64,000 nucleotides of DNA from Cyathus striatus (taxonomy: Eukaryota; Basidiomycota; Agaricomycetes; Agaricales; Nidulariaceae): the NCBI GenBank assembly GCA_025738555.1, contig JAOVFP010000001.1, forward strand, positions 5,642,001 to 5,706,000, in the 5' to 3' direction. Made by a program: the position numbers and the translations under genes. Under the pieces are notes generated by a model. It worked only from the letters and a program-made list of their open reading frames with translations. It was not told the DNA's origin and made no database searches. Of the stretch, positions 33,340 to 46,200 are shown in pieces (position 1 is the first letter of the stretch; every line of letters begins with the position of its first letter).

Positions 33340-34095
33340 TTTTTTATGTCTGGTTTCTTTGTTCAGATTTTTATTGGTGAAAGTAGTAGGAAATTAGGTG
33401 AGATGGTAAGTGTGGAGAGTGATATATATTAGGTAGTGGGATAGAATTACATGACAGACTGACTTAGCTGTTAGATCCTGTAGTGCATTCTATTGGGTGC
33501 AAGGTTGGTCTGATAGTCCATTTGAGAGTAACAAATAAATTTTTCATACATGGTCTTTTTGTTCAAGTTCAAGTTGGTAATAGTCCAGAGTGGAATATTA
33601 GCTAGGATGGTATGAGTGGTAGATGGTGATATATATCAGTTAGTTGAGTGGAAATACAAGAAGCACTAACTTAGTTGGTAGATGCCATGCTGCATTCTCT
33701 TGGGTGCAAAGTTAGTTTCATTCTGACATCTTCTAGAATTTTTATATATCTGGTTTCTTTATTCAGGTTCAAGTTGGTAATCAGAGGACTCATGAAATTA
33801 GGTGGGATGGTAGATAATTATATATATTAGGTAGTGAAGTAGAAATACAAGGAGCACTGGCTTAGCTGGTTGATGTTATGCTGTATCCTAGGGACATGTA
33901 TGAATCACATTTTTTATATCTGGTTTCTTCATTCAGGTTCAAATTGGTAGATGGATGGTAGATGGTTATATATATTAGGTAGTGAAGTAGAAGTACAAGG
34001 AGCACTAACATAGCTGATAGATGTTATGTTGTATTCTGTTAGGTGCAACGTCAGTCTTAATGATGACTCTATGAGACTGAATATTTTTTTCTGGT
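33340..34095 (+). repeat. satellite array, block 2 (four units of 160-210 bp)
   Basis: Units start near 33342, 33551, 33749 and 33919. Each has TCTGGTTTCTTTATTCAGG, GTTCAAGTTGGTA, a GGGATGGTAGATGGT-type word, TATATATTAGGTAGTGAAGT, ACAAGGAGCACTGACTTAGC and TGGTAGATGTTATGCTG-type blocks. It is the same family as 20300-20853. The array ends sharply near 34095, where CpG returns. Confidence 0.75.
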
Positions 34096-35345
34096 TTTTC
34101 GACTCATGCCCACGTCGTGGATGTAATTATATTGATATTACTGAACATGGAAGAACACGGAACGGCAATTCCACCTTCGACTCTCCTTGAACACGTACAT
34201 TAACAAAAACATTTACCGGACCGATCTCCGACGCAAAAATAGCACGCGCTTACCTACGCGGGAGATAATGCGGATCTGGACAACGTTATAGGTAGTGATA
34301 TAAGTCGATCTTTGTTGATTTTTAGTTAATTTCTTTCCATCTGAATCAGTTTGGTAAGAGGATGGTTGTTAGGCTACTTTTGGAGCTTGTTACGTCGGAT
34401 GATTTTGGTGGTTGGGAAGTTATAGAGGGTGGTTGGGAGGTAGGGAGGGTGTTGGGAGGAAGGGGGCATGCGGTGCGCGTGGTGAATGCACGAATGCGAG
34501 GGATGTCTGTGTGATACATTGGTAACAGGTTACAGTTTGCGTAGTGTATTGTAAGAGGCATGTACAAGTTTAGATTTTCGGCGAAACGGAGAAACGGAGA
34601 TGTGGAAAAAATAGAATTTATGTACATACAGCCAATATTTAGGTGTTAATATGACGTATATCCAGGCTAGTATTGCTCAAACATCCTTCATGCTTTCATA
34701 GTTGTTTCCTTGTGAAACTGGGTTGAAACGCGGTTATTAGGATCGTGTGGTGTTCTAGGCTGGTTTGAAATGGTATTGATAGAGACTGAAAATTACCGCC
34801 TAAGAATTTGCATCCGTGTTCTTGGTTTCTTGTCGGCGTGAGGGGGGCGAAAAGTACAACGACATTGACGGTGAAAATCGGCCAACGAGCGTTTGGCGCA
34901 GGGAAGTTGAAGAATGGGATTTTCGCTGTGGTGTAAACGCCGGCGTACGAGGGAGAATGGAAGATGTGGTAATGAAAAAAAAGGTGGAAAGGTGTCAGTA
35001 TGTGTTCGGAACAAAATGACAATCAACGACCCGCATTGTAAGCGAAAATGGAAAGATGTGCCTGGAAGTGATGTGGTGATGTTTCCTTATAAGGATGAGA
35101 TTGTGTGTTAATTTGTTGGATTCCTCGAGGCTTTCATTTGTTGTGCTGCTGAACCTGCTCTCTTCTGTCGTTCTCTTGCTCCCTTCTCTTCTCCTCTCTT
35201 CCTCTCTCTCTTCTCTGTTCTGCTCTCTTTTGTATTCTATCTGTGTTTGTGCTGTACTGCCCCTGGGCCTCCGTTCTTTTCTTTCTTATAATCTGGATAT
35301 CTTCCTGTCCTGCATACTTCACACTCTTAGCTTAAACAACAAGCG
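34096..35345. other. intergenic; promoter side of the large Q-rich gene
   Basis: Unique sequence resumes after the satellite. A plus-strand frame from about 34326 to 34512 (SDDFGGWEVIEGGWEVG...HAVRVVNARM) looks protein-like and could be the last exon of a gene cut off by the repeat block, but I cannot find preceding exons. 35150-35230 is a long C/T-rich tract just before the next gene, a common fungal promoter or leader feature. Confidence 0.35.
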
Positions 35346-36491
35346 ATGGCAGGTTTCCTTCGCAAAAAGTCAAAGCAACAGCCACCCTCTGGTGGAACGC
35401 TGAAGAAATCTCCTCCTGCGCCTGCAGCCGCCCCATCAACTGCTCCTCCACCCTCTTTGCGCGGTTCACTTCTAATGCTTCTGGTCCTGGCTCTGGGGAT
35501 GCTGGGGGCGGGGGAGGGAGAGCAATTGTTTCTGGTCCTATGGCGCTGAGTTCTGGATCGAGGAGGGAAGTGCAGCAGAGGGGAAGGAATAGTAATTGTT
35601 CGTATTTTTGGCTTTTTTATGGGTTTGGTAGGGTTTGACATGGGGTTAGATGCGGAGCAGCAGGCGATGCCACTGCCGCAGCATATGCGGCAACAACAGA
35701 TGCAGCAGAGGGGAATGTCGTATGATAAACCTCTTCCTGTGCCTATTCCTACTCCTCCTGTGCAGGATGCACGAGGGAGAGCTGGAGCACCGTCTTCTTA
35801 TCATCCTCTCCCGCCTCAGCCTCAACAGCGTCCACCTTCCGCGCAAGGATACTCTAATCAACAACAGCAGCAGCAGAATTATGCACGTCCCCCATCATCT
35901 CAGGGATACACACCCCGCCCCGCATCCACAGGATACCCACACCGAGCTCCGTCTGTAAATGGATACATCCAACCACACCATCCATCACAATCTCAACAAC
36001 AATTACAATTACAACAGCAGCAGCAGTTGAATTATCAACGCCCACCATCGTCGCAAGGACATGTATCCCAACGGCCTGCTGCACCGGGACAACAAGTGGG
36101 TTATCCACGTCCTCCGTCTTCACAATCCCATTCTTCGCCTCCACCTTCTTCTCCGCCTCTGGCGAATTTTGGTGGTTCGCCTCCGCCGACGCAGGCAAGG
36201 TCGCCGCCGACGCCTGCGAAGGGTGGTGCCGCGGGGAGGCCGCCGTCGATATTGAGAGATCCGAATCCGCCGCCTAATTTATCGCTTTTTGAGAGTTCGA
36301 AGGGGGGTGGGAGTGTTGTGCGGAAGGGGAGTCAGAGTCAGATGCAGCCACAGCAGCAGCAACCACAACAGCAGGGGCAGGGGCAGTATCAACAGCAGCA
36401 GATGCAGGGTGGGAGAGGAGGACCACCGAGTGCGTTTGTTTCTCAACAGCGACTTCCCCAAGGACAGCAGCAGTTTCAATATGGTCAACAA

Positions 36492-36551
<60 letters not shown>

Positions 36552-39500
36552 GTATATCAACCTCAAAGCCAGCAGCTAGGAAGACCTGGACCACGACCGA
36601 TATCGCAAGGATCGCTACCACCACCACCGCAGGAACAAAGACCGCCCTCACAGGTGTATACCCATCAAGGACAAGGACAAGGACAGAGGCCGGAGACGCA
36701 GTATTTCGAGACGGAGGCGGGGGTTGTGCTTCCTGATGAGGTTGCGTTGTTTCAGGTGAGCCTTTTCGTGCTTTTTCGATTCGGTTTCTGTCTTTGTTCT
36801 TTTCTTCGTGTTTTTTCTTCCTTGTGTGTTGGATTATGTGGTTCTTCTCGTCGGGAAACACTCATATGCACACTTTGCCGTTCTTCTCTTCTTTCATCTC
36901 TCGGAGACTTGTACCATTCTCACATTAAACCAACGCCAACCTGCTTTTACATTCACCCTACGCTACGTCTATGTCATGCCAAGCATGCTCTCGTACAACT
37001 TCCCGCCCGCACCGCGGCATCCCCTCGCCTCGGACACCGGCCGGCAACCTACGCTCTTTTCCCAATTCACCGCTCCTTGCCTGCCTCCTTCTACGAGATA
37101 GTCTATCTATCGATATTCCTATTCCTATTTCCAAACTCCCCCTTCGACTTCGACTTCCTGCGGAGAAGGAAGTACTAGAAGTCGAGTGTCGGGTTCGCTG
37201 TTCAGCCCCTTTTTCTTATTTTTCTCTTTTCGTTCTTTCGTTTTGCTTCCCGGCTTTGAGTGATTGATGATTTGGCGATTTGTGATTTGTGATTGGGAGA
37301 GTGATTGTGGGGGAGAAAAGGGAGGGATGGGGAAGGGAAGGAGCCAGCCACCTCCTATATCTACTCCGTACCCGCGAGAGTTGGGTGTACTAGATCCCTG
37401 CGACTGGTGAACTTCTAGCGGGGGGCTGGGTTCTGTTTTTTCTTTCTTTCTTGCTGATGCCCACTACCACCGAGAACTGGAGAATCCGTGGGTTGTGGGG
37501 AGAATCATTATCGTTCGTCCTTGGGCGAGGGGTGGCGGTGGCTGCTTTCGTATCTTCTTCATGTGGTGGCGGGTGGCGGGTATGGTGTGGCTGCGCGTCA
37601 TTTTCATTGTTCATTGGAGCGAGGGTGGGTGGTGAGGCGCATGATGTGCAGAGGTGGACAGCGAAGTAGAAGGACGAGAATCCTCACCTTCGTGTCTGTC
37701 TGTTCATTGTTAGATGGAGGTGGATTGTGGCGGATGGTAGCGATGTAGTGGGCGTGCGGCGCGAGAATCATCATTTCCCTTCCTCTTCGTATCGCGAGGC
37801 TAGTAGCACGGAACTAGCTGAACGTCGTTAGCGTGTCCTCGGTTGCTCCCTGCTGCTGCGCAGTAGGGGTGTGGATAGGGGGACCCTGTGGTGGATAGCA
37901 TGATCGCCAGTCAGTCACAGGTGGAGACGAGGATTGACCCTGGTAGTCGGTCGGCTTCTCGTGCTGATTGTGGAGGTTATTGGATTGGATTGACTAGTTC
38001 CCCCATCCTCCTTTACCCGCCTACCCCGCTCGCTCCCTGTCTCCGTGTCGGGACGGGAGGCATTTCGCACCAAGCAGAGAGAGAGGGGGTGGCTGGTTGA
38101 TCTTGCATTTTGAATTCACTCCCTCATACATGCTTTTCGTTTCCCTTGTTCCCCTTGTTCACCTTTCCTTTTCGTTTCTTTTGCCTCTGGGCCGGTGCTA
38201 TCTCATATCACCGCGACCGAGTACAGTTCAAGGATCAGGTTCATGGGATCACTCCGCGATTGTGTATGCGTCTCTTTCGCGGGTTGGTTTATGGGTGCCT
38301 TTTTTCCTTGCGTGGGGTGGTGACACTGATAGTGGGCATGCTTGAATCAGGAGTTGCTTGTTATCTGTTATCTGTTCCGCTGTTGTGATCCTCTACCGCT
38401 GTGCAAATCATTTTTTGCCACTTCGTATGGGGATTTGCTAGTGGGGATTGGCCTAGGGGAGTGGTATTCCGCCACTTTCAGGCTCCGTGCTACGTGTGGC
38501 CCTTACGCAGCCTGCTCTAGTGCAAGGGTGCATTCCCCGCAGCAAGCTCGTTCTCCGCTTGCCAATGCGCTCATATTAGCGTCATTTCACAACTCTATGC
38601 CCAGAGTTTTGCTCCATCAGAAGAAACGCGAGGATGATGAGGAGAGGCCCGCGTTATCAGCATTGCTCAGCCGGGATGGCACTAGAAGCTTAATTCTTTT
38701 TTTGTTTTTAATCTTCATGTTCCATCTTTTCATTTCGTCTGTGGGTTTGGGCGTCATTTATTTTGATTGATTGATAAGTGGTGTTCTTGGTGCCTGCCGC
38801 GGTTCAGCACTGAGTATTGTCGTTGACCGCCCCTGACCGTTTTTTTTTCTTGTTTTCTTTCGTTTATTTCTATCCGTCGTTGGTTCATTTTGAACCTCGG
38901 CTTTTTTTTCTTTCCGGGGCGGAATGGGGCGGAGAGGTGATATCTGGCGCGAAATGAAACTTCGTTGTCTTTTCACATTGGAACGTATGGGACGCGCCAC
39001 GAGGACCCACATGACAGGATTATCGTTATCCTACGACAACGAGGCAAACAAATCTCGTAACTCTTACCCCTGGACTAGAACTGCGAACGCGTGCTTGGGG
39101 CGGTGGTGCTTTCGCTCTCGTTTACTCGCTTTTTGTTCTCTCTGTCTCACACTTTTGCGTTATCATTTGTCCCGCTGCGTTATTTTACTTTATCATTCGT
39201 CCCGTTTTTTATACTTTTCTTTTCTTGTTATCCGTCTCCGAGCTCGGGTACTAATCATCTCTCCACTCGGCCTTCACGTATAGGAATACACCCAAACGAT
39301 CCCTACACCCCCTGACTCTCTTGGTATCAGTTCCAGGCAGTCTCAACCTCTGCCTGTGGAGAAGGATAATAACTACAACAAGGGTACTCCCGATGGTTCT
39401 TCCGGTAATCTCGGCAAGGTAAGCGTATTTCCCGGGTGGGTATTTTCGGAACGACCTTGCTGATCTACGCACTCTCTCCCCTTTCTGCCCTTGTTTGAAT

Positions 39501-42500
39501 TCTATTCTTCTTCTTTTCAATGCACTGCCCGGATCTGGCGTTTGCTTTTGACGGTATGGACGGGATCGGTAATCTGTCCTTTTTCTTTCGCTCACTGGAA
39601 CGCAATCGATCTTTTTTTGGCGTCCGGTTTGCTTTTCGCTCGAATCACTGTTTACCTCTAATTTCGAACCTGCGCTATTTGCGCTTTCGGCTTCCACTTT
39701 TTTCAAATGAATCTTGGTTGGGAACTATATGCGTCCTCAAACGGCATCGACATCGGATGACGTCGCGAAAATATTAATATCCGATTTTCTATTGCCCTCT
39801 CGTCCCCCTTCTTTTTGGACGTTTCTCGTCTGCTTTGATTTTTCGTTAATAGGAAGAGCATACTGCGTCTGGATCGGTTCTAGCTACTACGTCGCCTTCG
39901 GATACAGCAGAGATGGGAGGTGCTTACAGTCGGATAACACGGCGCAGTCCTGAACTCCAGCGGAGGGATACTTCTTTGTCCTCTTCCACATCCCCACCAC
40001 AGCAGCAGCAACAACAACAACAGATGATGCAGCAGAATAGTCACCGACAGCCTGTTGTCGTTCCTCCACATGCTCCTGCTCCGATTACGAACTACAGCGT
40101 ACCGCTGCGGGCCCCAGTTGCTGTTGCGTCTAAGGCTTCACCCTTGGTAAATGCGAACCCGAACCACGTAATACGACAGCCTACGACGTATGCGCCTGTT
40201 GAAGTCGAGCCTGGATTCCCCACGCCTTCCCCTCCACCATCTATTCCTTTACCGCCAGCTTCTTCTCCACCATCACCACCACCTCATCAGCCATTGCAAC
40301 CCGCGTTTGGATTCACACCACCGCCATCTTCTGACTCTTATCCTTCCTTTACATCGTTATCGTCGTCGTCATCGTCGTCACCCAGCAAGTCTCCGAGTAT
40401 GAGGACTACCAATATGCCGATGGCTGCGAGGGGAAAGCCGTTGATTTTCGCTGCTATGGCGAATGTGGATGATGGACCGCAGATGCACCAGAGACCCCAG
40501 GAGAGGAGGGTGAATAGTGTGGCGAGCCCTAGGGTGCAAGGGAGGACGTTGCCTCCTGGTGCCGCGCACCTAAGCCCACCGGTAGAGTTCGCGTCGCCAA
40601 GGAAGGAGCCTGCAACGTTGAATAACGCCGAGACGACGTCGAAAAATCGCCCAATTTCGGGTATGTCCTCTTCGCCTCCGAAGACATCAGGGCCTCGAGC
40701 AATACCACCTTCAAAAGCGCGCACGCCTTCCCCACCTGCTGTGAATTCAACCCCGCAGAGTGTGCACTCTCCTCGCATGCATGGGCCCAGGCAGTTACCT
40801 CCCTCTTCTCCCCAGAACCCGCGGGTAAGGAAGCAAAGTAAAGCCCGTGGAGGTGCTGGTGAGGCGGATATCAATGGCAATGGAACTTCTGAGGGAGCGG
40901 GTCCGTCGTCCACTTCCAGCGTTTCCATTCCTCCTCCCTTCTTCAATGAGCCGCCTCGTTTACCACCCAAAAGCGCCACCTCTACTGTCGATCCTTCTGC
41001 GCATGTGGATGAAGAAACAGTGCGGAAAGCCGGGTTACCTCTGGACGATGATCCGTTTGCGAAGACGGAGGGCGTGAAGATGCTCCCTCCCTCTTCTCCT
41101 CCCCCCTCGAGGGATGGACATACAGCCCCCAGCAAGAAAGTGCGTAAGATGGATGGGTCATTTGATGATTCGAGGAGCGTGATAACGCATGAATCAAGAC
41201 CATCCACGGCGAACCGTGAGCCAGCCCCCTCGTTTGAAGCTGAAACACACCCTAGAGAAAGAAAGGAGGCAAGGGAGGCTACTAAAGAGGTCAATGGAAG
41301 CAAAACTGCGGCCTCTTCTTCGCCTGGTTCTCCAGACGATACCCGTTCTACAAGGAAGTTGCGGGTGAAGGCTGAGAAACTTGCAGCTGCAGCTTCAGTT
41401 ACTCGACCTCAGTCTGATTTACCATTCCCGATGGACAAGCCTGAAGATCGCTCCCCGTCCCGCATGGGCCAGTTTTCTCTTACTCAATTCCTTGCTGATC
41501 CGCATCTTCTCTCCACGCTGCTCTCGTTCTTATCGTTCTATGAGTGGCTTGTGCTCTCCAGTGTCTCACGGGAAATTCGGATTCAGCTTGTGCAGAGCTC
41601 GCCTTTGAGAGAGGAAGTGTTGGAGAGGTATCTGCGGACTGTTGGGTATGCGAGGTGGGTTTGGGACGAAGCGGAACCGATTTCATTGTCGCTGCAGGTT
41701 CGTGGTTGGTCGTTCTGTTGTAGAAGATGTGACTGACGGCTTCGATAGGACCTTGCTGACTATATGCGAGGTGTTTCCACCCCAACACACGAGTATGCTC
41801 GCATTGCTGCGATGTACGTTCAGTCTCTTACCGTACACCCCAACCTCCGAGACCCAGAAGTGAATGAAATTGTACTGTCATACACTGCCGCTACACGGGC
41901 CTACACCCGCGTGGTTCTACGTCTCCGTGCTCAAGCTGAGCGTGAACAGGCCGCTCTTTACCAGCGGGGCAACACAACCCCCACTGGCCGCGCTACCTCC
42001 CTTGTTCGTAATGGATACACGTCGCCGTCACGTATGGGAGCTTCTCGAGCCTCCAGCCGCGCTCCATCGCCGACGCACTCATCGTTCTCTCATGGAAACC
42101 ACCAAATGTCTCCAGGTGGTGTCCAGCTAACTCAATCTCAAGCACGAGCATTCCAGAGTCCTTTGTTCCGGTATCGTCGGGCACCGCTTCTGCGTGTATT
42201 CGTGCCGTCTCCTGAGGGCGATTGGCTTTCCGATAAGAGTGTATTGGAGTGCGAAGCAGAGTGTAAGCGGGCCGGTGTGCAGCATCTCCTTCGTATGGGG
42301 GATGTTGTGTGGGATGTAGCTGTCAGCGATGAGGGTAATGTGGGGAGACTAGTCTGGGATGGAAGTTACCTCATTGTGAGTTACCACATCTTCTATTTAG
42401 GCACTTTGTTATTCCTTCTATATCTTCGACGACGATGGCTTGGTTGTTGTCGTTGGCATCGTTTACCTTCATTTTCTTGTCATGTGGGGCTGAATGCTGA

Positions 42501-43210
42501 CGCGGTATCTCGTATTACAGGATTTGGATTACACCTACTCCCGAACCGGTGATCTACCCAAGTACCTACCTGCCTTGGCCTTCCCTCCGTCTTACTTCCA
42601 TAGGGTAATCCGAACAGGCGCCATAGCCAGCAATCCGATAGTGCACATTGATATCAGTTCATGGGGAAGTGAAGTCGCAGCGAATCTCCAGTTGCTTCAG
42701 GACAGAGTCAAAACGGAGACGTAAGTTTTCCATCCTTCTTTCCATTCTCTTTATCTCCCTGATTGCTGACGACCTACTTCTAGACCTCAAGGTGCGATCC
42801 ACAACGTCGTTCGTTGGGTACACCGTTCGACATTTGTTATCCGTCCTCCACCCCCACGGCCTCGTCTTCCACCGCCGCGGATTCAGATACCAGATTCTGA
42901 CATGTTTGTCGATTCTGGGTGGTACGGCACCATTGTAGTCGAAACGGAGGGAACAAACGAGGCGCTTGCGGACCTGCAGGATCGATGTGGACCTGGGGCA
43001 TTCCCTCCGCGTGTGAGGCCTGTTGCGGCACGCCATGGCCCAGCTCAGGTTGAGGCTAGGAAAGTGTGGAGGATTATGAGAGAAAAGAGGTGAGTTTCTT
43101 TTCTTTCGTTCATTGCGTTGGCTAATAATTGGTTGCGATTTAGTCGTCCCGGGGAAATATGGATTAAAGCTGTCACCGGCAAGGAACGGTTGCTTCCTCC
43201 TCCAATGTAA
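35346..43210 (+). CDS. large Q/P/S-rich protein with conserved F-box-like C-terminal half
   Basis: The first exon opens MAGFLRKKSK, a start I associate with a conserved basidiomycete family of unknown function. The exon to 36754 is disordered and Q-rich (22 Q in a row) and ends LPDEVALFQ at a GT donor. After a 2.5-kb intron come exon 39284-39418 (EYTQTIPTPPDSLGISS) and exon 39853 onward (TASGSVLATTSPSDT). The C-terminal half is well ordered: FLADPHLLSTLLSFLSFYEW and LREEVLERYLRTVGYARWVW (F-box-like), LADYMRGVSTPTHEYARIAA, APLLRVFVPSPEGDWLSD, ECEAECKRAGVQHLLRMGDV, DLPKYLPALAFPPSYFHRVI and VDSGWYGTIVVETEGTNEAL. The stop is at 43208-43210. An apparent one-base frameshift lies near 35452, after APPP; the conserved LFARFTSNASGPGSG reads in another frame. 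The family's role is unknown to me. Confidence 0.72.
36495..36548 (+). repeat. (CAG)18 microsatellite coding polyglutamine
   Basis: Eighteen uninterrupted CAG codons, extended by CAA codons on both sides to 22 glutamines, inside the Q-rich exon. Confidence 0.95.
36755..39283 (+). other. 2.5-kb intron of the large Q-rich gene
   Basis: Starts GTGAGC after ALFQ and ends CGTATAG before EYTQT, with TACTAATC near 39248 as branch site. It is unusually long for this kind of genome and rich in C and T. I find no supported gene inside it on either strand. Confidence 0.5.
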
Positions 43211-46200
43211 ACATAATACGACTTTCTACCCTTCATCATTGCCGTGCCAGATTACTTCTTTATTTTAACCCCCGTGCTCTACCCTTCTTGTATACAGCTG
43301 CTTCGCTCTTCGTGATATCTGCCACTAACCATCATACCTAGACCTTCTAACACACTGAACCGTACACATCTATCTACTTACTTACATTCTTATGCGCACG
43401 CTGTACGTACTGACTTTATCCGAAAGACTGTCGGTTTTATTTTATTCAATTACTGCACAATATTTCCCGGATCATGACCTTTTAACGTTGTAGTGTTTGC
43501 GTTCTCATCTCTGTTCTCTCAATGGACTGTTTCCATTTCGGACCGGAGTTTTTATTACTTACGAGTTGTACGAACTTAGTTCTAGATGTAGTTAATGTTA
43601 TGTTGTTACTTACGTGTTTGGAATATAAGTTTCTGCTCTGAGAATGGGAGATAACGGCGCATTAGCTTATTAGTTTAAGGGCTCATGGCTGGCTGGCTCC
43701 TAATAGTCCAATTCCTATTTTATCACTTCTGTTGGCATAAACTACCGCTTATTAGGAGCGAATGCAACGCATCGCGGGAGTCGTCCGACCCACCCATTGA
43801 ATACTTTTAATGGAAATGGGGAAGAAAAGGAGAACATATACATAACTTGATTCAGGTCACATGTTTAAACTTTATCGCTTCAACTTGAACATCACCTTTT
43901 TCCGATGCGACATTTTACCCATACCTTTCTTACGTTGTTTCACTAGTTCACTCTCGATAACCTAGATGCGAGAAAAAGATCTACAAATAATCAAATCAAG
44001 ATCGATTACGAAGCCTACGAGAAATCATATGTACCGTCCAAGTACCGTCCTGAATGGACTGGCTTGCGTAAATTTTAATAAAAATTCCGAACGATAAATT
44101 TACTATCGGTCGTTACACCAACCATTCCTAACTTTTTGTCAGATGAAACCGACCTACTACATTCCATCACGGACATGGTTGGTGAGGCCACCTTATCTCC
44201 CAAAGACTGTGCCATCGTCGTTATGAGATCGAGGTTCTACCCGAGAACGGAGGCCGAAGATAGAGGTTGAAACGTTGAAGACTGGAATCTGTATATGATG
44301 GGCAGAAGTTTGGTCACAGGTGCAGTTTACTTTAGTTCTATACAATACGCCGCTGACCTATAAAGTGTTCTAGAACTTGCTACTACTTACTATCAGCCTG
44401 GATTGGAATTGCCTCGTCTCGACCTTTCCCATCTTGATCACAATAACCAAACCGTATTGGCGCTTTTAGACATTTGAAAAGTTTAAAAGAGATAAAGTAT
44501 CGTGCCCTACCTATCTACCATCTTCCCGCAATCGCCATCTAGCCTGGTTACCTACTTTAACCAGAATGCTAACTTACGTCCTCCTGCACCTGGTGCCAAT
44601 TGTCAACTCCATCTTTGGAATTAATGTCCTTGTCCTGTCCGGATACTACTTTAGATCCATCCCCTAACTTGCACTAACTGACATGAATATCTATCTACAG
44701 CTGACGCCTTGCCTAATTCTATTTGAGTCTCATCTGGGGTTCGTTGTGCTGATTCAGTCAGGAGTCAGGACCCAGCTGAATCTCGTATTCTATCATATTA
44801 GCTTGAAACTTACCTATGCGTAGTACTGGTGACCTTTCTTACTCCGACGTAGGGCAGTTTCACAGTTCCAATTTGCTATTGTCACCACACTCATGTTCCA
44901 GCAGGATTCCCTCTCCGTTGCTCGGGTGTCTTGTGGGCTGGCGTAGCCAAGCTGTTATCACTACCGTATAAAGCTGCTTGCTATAAATAATTTTGCTGGT
45001 GGCTGAATTTATTTTTGCTAGCTAAGCGGTGAACGTTTGAACGTTTGAACTCTTTGCCACCACCTGGGCCTCTCAATGTCAAAATCCTTTTCTCAGAAGT
45101 CAGCTTGGCGACAATAATTTCTGTCATGTATAATTCTTCACAGGGCATTCGTAGTCAATTGGTTATTGATATAGTTACAGCACGACTGACCCATATCGCA
45201 AAACCTAATGAATATATTTTTTAAAGAGGTCGATCTTCAGCGAATTTCATCGTGCTATAATATTCATTACTCCTTACCCATGTTCTATAAAATTAAAAAC
45301 ATTAGGTTAGTTATTTAACTGCAAAAACATAACTAACGCAGGTCTTGGCTTTCTTAAACGCAACAACTTGCGGGGCTAAAGTGGTCTAACGGCTATAATT
45401 TTGCATACGGAATGGATGACAAAATTTCCAGCATTTTTTGCCGCTTCCAATTTTCTGAGAATTACGAAGATAATGACAAACAGGAAGAAAAATATTAATG
45501 ATACCTAGGGGGAAAGCAATAATATGAGTATGCAATTACATCTTTCGTGAACATTGACAAGGCAACCATGGGGTAGCGGGTCCGTGCAACTTCACATGCC
45601 ATTTTCCGAGCTTGACTCTTGCGAATATGCAAAAAATTTGAACTAGGACCGAACCTATATATGAGAGCAGGTGATTTCATTGTCGAACGCTCTTTTAATC
45701 TCAATATCTTAGTGTGAATTCTATAACTATGATAGCTCAGAAGTGCTAATGAGAGGTAAAATACTAAACTATATTGGAAAGCCTATTCTTCATAGACTAA
45801 TTTCACATGCAGAGTGAAACATGACAGATAAACAAGTCTGGCATGTCTGGTTGAGGCATGGAATAATACACAACGTGCTTGAGTACACTTACTGGTAACT
45901 GAGGGTTCTCCCAAAAACATTGTGAATATAAGTAGAGTGTCATAGTATACATGGTATAGCATGATTACTTCTGCTATTGAAAAAATGGTAAACATTTCCA
46001 TTTTTACCACTTAAATTAGATCTCCAACTTTCTTGCTTTACCACGCTGAATTATGATGTAAGGATAGTAGTGCCGCTCCTTTGCTTGATACTCATGAACA
46101 TCTTAAATTGTATAAGTGGAAAAGGAAAAACTATTTTTCATATCCCTTTGGAACCCAGGCCAGCTTCACATTAGTCTTCATACAGTAAGGGTACAAAGTT

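Noticed and set aside
40338..41303. 321-codon minus frame
   Set aside because: Antisense shadow of the P/S-rich exon of the large gene on plus; low-complexity content and no motif.
45370..45440. A-box-like GGCTAAAGTGGTCTAACGGC
   Set aside because: No B box at the right spacing and no fold; too weak to call a SINE or tRNA.
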